In this document: piece by piece, positions 1-4,612 of the stretch
How positions within the stretch are numbered: position 1 is the first letter of the stretch
Layout: each line of letters opens with the position of its first letter
DNA from: Bacteroidaceae bacterium
Lineage (GTDB): Bacteria; Bacteroidota; Bacteroidia; Bacteroidales; Bacteroidaceae
NCBI GenBank assembly: GCA_016302435.1
Contig: JAEDNQ010000097.1
Span: forward strand, 1 to 8,549
Length of the DNA: 8,549 nucleotides
Direction of reading: 5' to 3'
The notes under the pieces: generated by a model
Seen by the model: only the letters and a program-made list of their open reading frames with translations
Databases searched by the model: none
Told to the model about the DNA's origin: nothing
Program-made: the position numbers and the translations under genes

Positions 1-23
1 TGTGTGAGATAGAGGATTGAAAA

Positions 24-122
24 CCGATTGGCTTGGGTATACGGTAAACCGCTCGGCTGGGGTGTGTATACACGGAACCGCTCGGCTGGGAGGGGTACGT
101 GTATGAGAATACGCTCGGCAGG
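24..122. repeat. Degenerate tandem repeat with GCTCGGC core
   Basis: The core GCTCGGC occurs at 51-57, 80-86 and 113-119. The first two copies sit in an identical CCGCTCGGCTGGG (49-61 and 78-90). The third is ACGCTCGGCAGG (111-122), and a decayed fourth copy may be CCGATTGGCTTGGG at 24-37. Between cores lie GTATAC-type palindromes: GTATAC at 37-42 and GTGTATACAC at 64-73. Spacing is 25, 29 and 33 nt, so the array is irregular. It lies just downstream of the glycosyltransferase stop and may continue to the left of the window. Its function is unknown; there is no T-run, so it is not a simple terminator. Confidence 0.55.
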
Positions 123-137
123 ATGCGTGATGCCACA

Positions 138-1307
138 TCACTTTAGTGCTCCATGGAATGTCATGATTGACCTGCTGGAGGGGATGTAGGTGGCTATGAG
201 CGGCCGCTTGCGCGCCGGGTCGTCGTGTCGGAAGAAATCGAGGATGGCGCTATATGGGTAGCGGCTGGTGTCGAAGACTATGTAGTCGTAGTCGCGGAAG
301 AGGACATCGGTGCTGGGCATGTCGCCCAAGCGCGAATGGAAGATGTCGTAGCGGAAGTTATGTCGCTCAGCTATCTCCTTCATGTCGGAGAGGTTGCGTC
401 CGTCGCTGACTATTAGGAACTTCATGCGGTGGACTTTGACTTCGGATGTTCTGCATGCTCTCATCTTCTGGACGATGTATGTCATGAGTCCCTTGAGGAT
501 GATGACCAGTGTTATGATGGAAGAATAGAGGAAGCTGTAATGTCGGAAGTGTTTCTTGAAGAAGATGATCATGGCCTTGTGGAAGGCATTGATGTAGCGT
601 ATGGAGTCTTTCTTTGTGCTCTCCCCCTTGTAGTGGAGGATTTGGGTGGGGATGTAGTAGTTTTGGAATCCCGCGCGCAGAACTCTATAGCTGATGTCTA
701 TGTCTTCGCCATACATGAAGAATGTCTCATCGAGGAGTCCTACCTTGTCGAGGGCAGAGCGGCGGATGAACATGAAGGCGCCGCTGACTATCTCTATGGG
801 GGTGATGGCGTACTTATTGAGATACTGCATGTAGTAGCGTCCGAAGATGTGGCTCTTTGGGAAGATGGCACCGAGGCCTGACATCTTGCAGAATGCGACG
901 AAGGGTGTTGGCACTCCTCGGCGCGACTCGGGAGCAAAGGAACCGTCGATGCGCAGCATGCCGACACCGCACATGCCAGCCTGTGGACGGGAGTCCATGA
1001 AGTCTATGCACTCCCTCAGCGTGCTCTCTCCGACGAAGGTGTCGGGATTGAGCAGCAGGACATATTCGCCTCGCGATTCGCGTATGGCCTGGTTGTTGGC
1101 TCTTGAGAATCCGACATTCTCCATATTTTCGATGTAGCGCACCCAGGGGAACTTGTTGCGCAGATATGGCACCGAATCGTCTGAGCTGTTGTTGTCAACG
1201 ACGAACACCTCGCCACATACGCCGCAGAGCGCCTTCTCCACTGAGAGCAGGCACTGTTCGAGGTAGTATCGCACGTTGTAGTTAACTATGATGACTGAGA
1301 GTTTCAA
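138..1307 (-). CDS. Family 2 glycosyltransferase (rhamnosyltransferase-like) with C-terminal extension
   Basis: Predicted inverting GT-A glycosyltransferase that transfers a sugar from a nucleotide-sugar donor to a surface glycan or lipid-linked precursor at the cytoplasmic face; the substrate is not readable from sequence. Counting from the TTG at 1307, the N-terminus reads LKLSVIIVNYN, as in many GT2 proteins. Further marks are VVDNNSSD (36-43), GFSRANNQA (66-74), LLLNPDT (84-90, metal/donor site), SGAFMFIRR (175-183), MYGEDIDISYR (198-208, likely catalytic acidic pair) and HYKGEST (225-231). A hydrophobic stretch at about 258-280 may anchor it to the membrane. Residues 296-389 form an extra alpha/beta-looking domain (KFLIVSDG, then DYDYIVFD) that I cannot assign. 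The start is uncertain: no ATG is available. TTG at 1307 fits the family start (389 aa); an in-frame TTG at 1379 overlaps the upstream TGA and would give 413 aa. Likely cotranscribed with the membrane protein upstream. Confidence 0.88.
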   Translation of the reverse strand: MKLSVIIVNYNVRYYLEQCLLSVEKALCGVCGEVFVVDNNSSDDSVPYLRNKFPWVRYIENMENVGFSRANNQAIRESRGEYVLLLNPDTFVGESTLRECIDFMDSRPQAGMCGVGMLRIDGSFAPESRRGVPTPFVAFCKMSGLGAIFPKSHIFGRYYMQYLNKYAITPIEIVSGAFMFIRRSALDKVGLLDETFFMYGEDIDISYRVLRAGFQNYYIPTQILHYKGESTKKDSIRYINAFHKAMIIFFKKHFRHYSFLYSSIITLVIILKGLMTYIVQKMRACRTSEVKVHRMKFLIVSDGRNLSDMKEIAERHNFRYDIFHSRLGDMPSTDVLFRDYDYIVFDTSRYPYSAILDFFRHDDPARKRPLIATYIPSSRSIMTFHGALK

Positions 1308-1375
1308 TGTTTCTGAGTATCGAGAGTGGTGTTTGTAAGGGGAAGATAAGTGGCGTACGCCGCAGCAGGATGGGC

Positions 1376-1828
1376 TCAATCCATCTTCTGCCTGTCTACG
1401 TAGTCGGATATCTTATGTTCGACGGGCCAGCAATAGAAGGTGGTGGCCATTGCGACGAGGGCACAGAGCAGGCCTGTGACATTGAGGCTGAGATAGTAGG
1501 CTACAAAGCCGAGGATGGCGTCGGCTGTGAGCACTGCCATGCGCACCGTGCTCCACACATGGTAGGAGCGCAGGGCCTCGTCGTTGTTCATGCGTCGCAG
1601 TCCCTTGGTAGTATTGAGAGAGAAGAGTTTGAGGGATGTGGGCACTCCCACAACGGTCAGTATGATGACCATGGTATTGAGTTTGAACTCTGCATTGGAG
1701 TGGGGCTGGACGATGCCATTGGGTATGATGTCCACTTGTCCCATAACGGCTGCCACTATGGCTATGAGCCATGAGGCGAGAAACTCTATTTTTAATGTCT
1801 TGAGAAGTCGATTGATGTATTTGTCCAT
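1376..1828 (-). CDS. Four-helix integral membrane protein, function unknown
   Basis: A 150-residue protein with four hydrophobic segments at about 15-32, 49-70, 95-116 and 117-135, short charged ends, and an Arg/Asn/Asp/Glu-rich loop (about 78-92, GLRRMNNDEALRSYH) between helices 2 and 3. The N-terminal MDKYINRLLKTLK is amphipathic and basic, suggesting a cytoplasmic N-terminus. I recognise no catalytic motif and no named family. Its TGA stop overlaps the possible TTG start of the glycosyltransferase, so the two are probably translated from one message. That context hints at a role alongside glycan or lipid synthesis (an accessory or a small flippase-like factor), but this is inference only. 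No Bacteroidetes -7 box is visible between it and recR, so it may be read from the recR promoter. Confidence 0.8.
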   Translation of the reverse strand: MDKYINRLLKTLKIEFLASWLIAIVAAVMGQVDIIPNGIVQPHSNAEFKLNTMVIILTVVGVPTSLKLFSLNTTKGLRRMNNDEALRSYHVWSTVRMAVLTADAILGFVAYYLSLNVTGLLCALVAMATTFYCWPVEHKISDYVDRQKMD

Positions 1829-1887
1829 TAATGTTGTATGTCCAGGTGGGTTCTATTACTTTCCACCGTCAAAAGGGTTAACTATAT

Positions 1888-1915
1888 ATGAGGATTGACG
1901 TTGCGCCGTCCTCAT
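1888..1915 (-). other. Bulged stem-loop between recR and the membrane-protein gene
   Basis: On the minus strand ATGAG pairs with CTCAT and the next GACG pairs with CGTC, enclosing the loop GCGCAA and leaving a 4-nt bulge (AATC) on the 3' side. An alternative register is a 7-bp ATGAGGA/TCCTCAT stem. No T-tract follows (the next bases are ATATAGTTAACCC), so it is a poor intrinsic terminator. It could be an RNA processing or attenuation element in the recR message. Confidence 0.35.
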
Positions 1916-1965
1916 CTTCATTATGTTGAAAGACAAGGCAGCAGACAGGTTTATGCCGTGCCAGC

Positions 1966-2583
1966 CTACATGCCTGTGAACGGTACCCTATTGGCCAGCG
2001 AACGACCGAGGGTCACCTCGTCTGTGTATTGTAGTTCGTCGTTGATGCTCATGCCTCGTGAGAGGACTGTGAGCATGACGTCGGGGAAGGGCTTGAGCTT
2101 GCGCGAGATGTAGAAGCTGGTGGCATCGCCCTCCATCGTGGAGCTGAGGGCAAAGATGATTTCCTTTATTCCGCCCGAATCAACTCTGTCGACGAGAGAG
2201 TCTATCTCAAGCTGATGGGGTCCAATGCCGTCCATGGGCGATATGACACCTCCAAGCACATGGTATAGTCCTCTATATTGCTGGGTCTGCTCTATGGCCA
2301 TCACGTCCTGCACGTTTTCCACCACACATATCTGGCTCTTGTCGCGCGAGGGCGAGGCGCATATCTGGCAGGTGTCCTCATCGCTGATGTTGTGGCACAC
2401 ATGGCAATAGTGCACATTGTGGCAAAGGGTGGACACGGCCTGTGTGAATGTATCTATCTTGCCGACATCGAGGCGCAGCAGATGGAGCACGAGCCTCATG
2501 GCTGTCTTGCGTCCCACGCCTGGCAGTTTGGCAAATTCATCCACTGCACGTTCGAGCAGGGCAGACGAATACTGCTGTATCAT
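1966..2583 (-). CDS. recR: Recombination mediator protein RecR
   Basis: RecR acts with RecF and RecO to load RecA on single-stranded DNA at gaps, for recombinational repair. At 205 residues it is of normal family length (about 200). All expected parts are present in order: a helix-hairpin-helix with KLPGVGRKTA (19-28); a four-cysteine zinc finger with C60, C63, C72 and C75 (CHVC...CQIC); a Toprim domain starting at CVVENVQDVMAIEQT (86-100) and continuing through YHVLGGVISPMDGIGP (107-122); and the C-terminal segment with SSTMEGDATSFYI (147-159) and TDEVTLGRSLANR (187-199). The ATG at 2583 matches the usual RecR start and lies about 20 nt downstream of the predicted transcription start. There is no Shine-Dalgarno, as is usual for Bacteroidetes. 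It is the first gene of a possible recR / membrane protein / glycosyltransferase transcript, separated from the second gene by 137 nt. Confidence 0.97.
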   Translation of the reverse strand: MIQQYSSALLERAVDEFAKLPGVGRKTAMRLVLHLLRLDVGKIDTFTQAVSTLCHNVHYCHVCHNISDEDTCQICASPSRDKSQICVVENVQDVMAIEQTQQYRGLYHVLGGVISPMDGIGPHQLEIDSLVDRVDSGGIKEIIFALSSTMEGDATSFYISRKLKPFPDVMLTVLSRGMSINDELQYTDEVTLGRSLANRVPFTGM

Positions 2584-2609
2584 TGTTTACTGTTTATATT
2601 AATTTTATG

Positions 2610-2640
2610 CAAAGGTAGCATTTTTCGACGTTTCGACAAA
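2610..2640 (-). promoter_or_regulatory. Bacteroidetes-type promoter of recR
   Basis: On the minus strand the -33 element TTTG (2640-2637) and the -7 element TACCTTTG (2617-2610) are separated by exactly 19 nt, a close match to the Bacteroidetes primary-sigma consensus (TTTG, then TAnnTTTG). Transcription should begin a few bases below 2610, giving a leader of about 20 nt, AT-rich and without a Shine-Dalgarno. The -33 box lies at the end of the T-tract of the upstream operon's terminator. Confidence 0.85.
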
Positions 2641-2673
2641 AAAAATGCACTCGTAAAGCATAATACGAGTGCA
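2638..2673 (-). terminator. Intrinsic terminator of the YtxH/holin-like operon
   Basis: On the minus strand a perfect 10-bp stem, TGCACTCGTA (2673-2664) with TACGAGTGCA (2655-2646), encloses the 8-nt loop TTATGCTT and is followed directly by eight T residues (2645-2638). It lies 68 nt downstream of the stop codon of the 79-residue gene. The plus strand has no T-run after the hairpin, so it works in one direction only. Confidence 0.9.
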
Positions 2674-2741
2674 AATGTATTGATGTAAGCTCCAATATAC
2701 ACGTATCGGATAGCATCAGTGGGCATCGGCGCACGCTTTGC

Positions 2742-2981
2742 TCACTTGCGCCCGAATCCCTTGAAGATGCCCTTGAACGTCATGTACACCTTGTATGCAG
2801 AGACGGCGTAGCCGATATACTGCAGGTATTTGTTGGTCGAGTTGAAGAAGAAGCTGTCGCGTGGCCTGACGAGGTCGTCGACATCATTCTTGAGCTTTTT
2901 CGCCCCAAGGTCGAGACTGCGCTTAGCTTCCTCCTTGTCGGCTCTGAGCTGCTCTAAAGAGCGGTAGACAGACATCGTCAT
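2742..2981 (-). CDS. Small conserved-type protein of unknown function (79 aa), last gene of the YtxH/holin-like operon
   Basis: A 79-residue protein. The N-terminal half (about 6-40) is highly charged and probably helical (LEQLRADKEEAKRSLDLGAK). The C-terminal half has a weakly hydrophobic, Tyr-rich segment (about 51-70, KYLQYIGYAVSAYKVYMTFK) and ends in the basic GIFKGFGRK. This suggests a peripheral or single-pass membrane protein. I do not recognise the family. Its ATG overlaps the preceding TGA (ATGA), giving translational coupling, and it is preceded by the long Shine-Dalgarno AAGGAGGTG at 2994-2986, which strongly supports this start over the ATG two codons later. Its operon position suggests it works with the two membrane proteins upstream, in the envelope. 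Confidence 0.82.
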   Translation of the reverse strand: MTMSVYRSLEQLRADKEEAKRSLDLGAKKLKNDVDDLVRPRDSFFFNSTNKYLQYIGYAVSAYKVYMTFKGIFKGFGRK

Positions 2982-3427
2982 GCTCCACCTCCTTTCTCGT
3001 CTTCTCTCATCTCGCGAGCGAGGGTCTCAGCCAGTATCCTCAGCTGTTCGTCCTCTGCCTGCTTGGCGGCGAAGCGCTCAGACAGCGTAGTGCCCGAGAG
3101 GAGCATGCGGCTGAAGTATCTGACGCATCTCGACTCTATGAGAGGCTTGCGCAACACTACCACAGCGCCGATGAGCAACAGGAGTATGCCCCCGACAATA
3201 TAGTAGCTGACGGCTTCGTCGCCGACAATCGTATTGATGGTCTTGACAAGTCCAAATCCGATGAAAAACAAGGCGCACACCGCCAAGGCGAAGGCTATCG
3301 CACCCACGATGGAGGCTGTAGCGATGACAGTGAGCCTGTCAGCTGCCTCTAATCGCAGATAACGTTCGAGCCTGACGGCCAGAACCTGCAAATCCTTCTT
3401 AATGCGGTTGGTACTGTCTTGCCCCAT
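2978..3427 (-). CDS. Phage-holin-superfamily / YqjE-like two-helix membrane protein
   Basis: A 149-residue protein. The N-terminal helix (1-31, NRIKKDLQVLAVRLERYLRLEAADRL) is amphipathic, followed by two transmembrane segments at about 32-60 and 74-93, and a charged, coiled-coil-like tail (about 112-145). This layout matches the Phage_holin_3_6 / YqjE family, which despite the name is mostly chromosomal and often found beside YtxH or YqjD-type proteins under general or envelope stress. The ATG overlaps the upstream stop (TAATG at 3429-3425), and its own TGA overlaps the start of the next gene (ATGA), so three genes are translated in series. The extreme C-terminus DEKGGGA is partly dictated by the embedded Shine-Dalgarno of the next gene. 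A lytic role is unlikely, since there is no endolysin or other phage gene nearby. Confidence 0.85.
   Translation of the reverse strand: MGQDSTNRIKKDLQVLAVRLERYLRLEAADRLTVIATASIVGAIAFALAVCALFFIGFGLVKTINTIVGDEAVSYYIVGGILLLLIGAVVVLRKPLIESRCVRYFSRMLLSGTTLSERFAAKQAEDEQLRILAETLAREMREDEKGGGA
2986..2994 (-). promoter_or_regulatory. Extended Shine-Dalgarno sequence for the 79-aa gene
   Basis: AAGGAGGTG on the minus strand is complementary to nine bases of the conserved 16S rRNA 3' end and lies 4 nt upstream of the ATG at 2981. It sits inside the coding sequence of the holin-like protein, where it encodes the Lys-Gly-Gly stretch near the C-terminus. Most Bacteroidetes genes, including the other genes in this window, show no such site. 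Confidence 0.75.
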
Positions 3428-3669
3428 TATTCCGGATCGTAGTCCTCAGCGGGAGTTGCCTCCTTCTTCTTACCGATACTCTTTATCTCGTCGACGAGTT
3501 TCTCAAAGCTGACGCTGTCAAGTTTGATGCCCCTCTTTTCGAGAGCTTCCTTTATCTTGGCGCGCTGGTCTTCACCCTTTGCAGGAGCAAAGAGGAGTCC
3601 GAGAGCTGCGCCTACTGCTGCACCGCCTATGAAGGCTGCTGCCAGTGCTATTCCATTACCTTTTGTCAT
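3427..3669 (-). CDS. YtxH domain-containing protein
   Basis: An 80-residue protein. An N-terminal glycine/alanine-rich membrane segment (about 7-27, IALAAAFIGGAAVGAALGLLF) has glycine-zipper spacing and runs into the YtxH signature GLLFAPAKGEDQR. A charged helical region (about 34-70) and an acidic tail (AEDYDPE) follow. YtxH-like proteins are small membrane proteins often linked to general or envelope stress; their biochemical role is unclear. I chose the ATG at 3669 (MTKGN). An in-frame TTG two codons upstream at 3675 is possible but not needed. It is the first gene of the operon, about 50 nt downstream of the predicted transcription start, and is coupled to the holin-like gene through TAATG. 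Confidence 0.88.
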   Translation of the reverse strand: MTKGNGIALAAAFIGGAAVGAALGLLFAPAKGEDQRAKIKEALEKRGIKLDSVSFEKLVDEIKSIGKKKEATPAEDYDPE

Positions 3670-3725
3670 AGTCAAGATTTGTGTGTTTAAAGTTAAGAAC
3701 TCCGTTAATTATCTCTTTTCGGGGT

Positions 3726-3756
3726 CAAATATACGATATAATCCCCAACAATCAAG
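3726..3756 (-). promoter_or_regulatory. Promoter of the YtxH/holin-like operon
   Basis: On the minus strand the -7 box TATATTTG (3733-3726) fits TAnnTTTG. The sequence CTTG (3756-3753) is 19 nt upstream, one mismatch from the TTTG -33 element. The box lies between GGGG at 3721-3724 and CCCC at 3743-3746. Confidence 0.7.
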
Positions 3757-3818
3757 GGTTTTTGGCGGCTTTAACGTTTTTTTATATGAATGATACATGG
3801 AATATGGCAAATAAGCCC

Positions 3819-3826
3819 TAACTTTG
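3819..3826 (+). promoter_or_regulatory. -7 box of the SPOR lipoprotein promoter
   Basis: TAACTTTG exactly fits the Bacteroidetes -7 consensus TAnnTTTG and lies 73 nt before the ATG at 3900. The position 19 nt upstream reads CATG (3796-3799), a poor -33 match, so the promoter may be weak or need an activator. The leader that follows is A/C-rich and has no Shine-Dalgarno. The start regions of this and the divergent YtxH promoter are about 100 nt apart. Confidence 0.65.
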
Positions 3827-3899
3827 TACTATAAAATAGCAAAAACAAGCAAAATTCAAACACACACATAACAACAAATACATCTAACGCATCAGAATT

Positions 3900-4379
3900 A
3901 TGAAAAAGACACTCATGATGGGAGCAGCCCTTATCGCCGCCCTCGCTTTCGTTTCTTGCAAGTCATCAGAAAGCAGCTACAAGAAAGCTTACGAGAAGGC
4001 AAAGGCACAGGAAATGGCCAGCACCAGCACAACAGACCAGGTAGAGACAGCCCCCGTGACAGTCACTCCCGTAGTGACAACCCCTGTCGTCGAGCCTAAC
4101 ACAGCCAACGACCGCCAAGAGAGACTTACTGTGATGAACGGCGGAACGCTGAAGGCTTTCAACGTTGTCTGCGGTTCGTTCAGCAAGGTGGAGAACGCCA
4201 ATAATCTGCGCAACACTCTCGTCTCTAAGGGCTACTCAGCACAGGTGGCTCAGAATCCTGAGACTGGCATGTACAGAGTCATAGCAGCATCTTTCGACGA
4301 CCGCGCTTCAGCCGTAACATCACGCGACCAGCTCAGAGGCACATACCCAGACGCATGGCTTCTCTACAGAACATACTAA
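3900..4379 (+). CDS. SPOR domain-containing lipoprotein
   Basis: A 159-residue predicted lipoprotein. The signal peptide is MKKTLMMGAALIAALAFVSC with a lipobox ending at C20. Next come a Lys/Ala/Glu-rich helix (about 21-42), a low-complexity Thr/Val/Pro linker (about 42-70) that probably spans periplasmic space, and a C-terminal SPOR domain (about 85-157: FNVVCGSFSKVENANNLRN, then MYRVIAASFDDRASAVTSRDQL). SPOR domains bind peptidoglycan strands lacking stem peptides, which are enriched at division sites, so the protein probably sits in the periplasm at the septum or cell wall. The residues after the lipid cysteine are KSS. The gene appears monocistronic, with a promoter at 3819-3826 and a strong hairpin after the stop. 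It is transcribed divergently from the YtxH operon, so shared regulation is possible but unproven. Confidence 0.92.
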   Translation: MKKTLMMGAALIAALAFVSCKSSESSYKKAYEKAKAQEMASTSTTDQVETAPVTVTPVVTTPVVEPNTANDRQERLTVMNGGTLKAFNVVCGSFSKVENANNLRNTLVSKGYSAQVAQNPETGMYRVIAASFDDRASAVTSRDQLRGTYPDAWLLYRTY

Positions 4380-4422
4380 GGTAGGCTCTATCAAAGAGAA
4401 GGCATCTTGCCTGACAAGGGAC

Positions 4423-4461
4423 AAGTGGCAATTTGCAACAGAGATGCAAGTTGCCACTTTT
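4423..4461 (+). terminator. Long hairpin terminator after the SPOR lipoprotein gene
   Basis: A 15-bp stem with a single G-U pair, AAGTGGCAATTTGCA (4423-4437) against TGCAAGTTGCCACTT (4445-4459), closes the 7-nt loop ACAGAGA. The T tail is short (TTTT at 4458-4461, partly inside the stem, then A). It should stop transcription from the SPOR gene. A small AGGCA/TGCCT hairpin (4400-4412) precedes it. Confidence 0.75.
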
Positions 4462-4585
4462 ATGTTGTGGCAGGCTGCCTTGGACATTCAGAGAAGCCAA
4501 CAACCGAACTTCCACTGTAAGCCCAATCCACACAGACACTCATTTTTCAGAGAAATATAAAACACACGCACACGATACAACACGC

Positions 4586-4595
4586 AGGTGCACCT
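4586..4595. promoter_or_regulatory. Perfect 10-bp palindrome upstream of the symporter gene
   Basis: AGGTGCACCT is self-complementary and ends 17 nt before the ATG at 4613, between AC-rich and AT-rich stretches. It could be a regulator-binding site or a short RNA hairpin near the start codon. No TAnnTTTG box is visible between the preceding terminator (4461) and the ATG, so the symporter promoter is not identified. Confidence 0.2.
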
Positions 4596-4612
4596 ACACA
4601 TTATATATAATA

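Noticed and set aside
225..881. Plus-strand open frames of 63 and 150 codons opposite the glycosyltransferase
   Set aside because: Acidic, Val/Glu/Asp-rich shadow translations of a clear GT2 gene.
1845..1867. GGTGG/CCACC inverted repeat upstream of the membrane-protein gene
   Set aside because: Only 5 bp with a 13-nt loop, so a chance occurrence is likely.
2978..3427. Holin-like protein as evidence for a prophage
   Set aside because: No endolysin, structural or integrase gene is nearby. The Phage_holin_3_6/YqjE family is mainly chromosomal, and the partner is a YtxH protein.
3670..3675. TTG two codons upstream as the YtxH start
   Set aside because: The ATG at 3669 is in frame, gives the family-typical MTKGN start and needs no rare start codon.
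4433..4612. 60-codon upstream extension of the symporter frame
   Set aside because: It would start inside the loop-proximal part of a terminator hairpin. The residues do not resemble a transporter N-terminus, and MEQLLN at 4613 is the normal family start.
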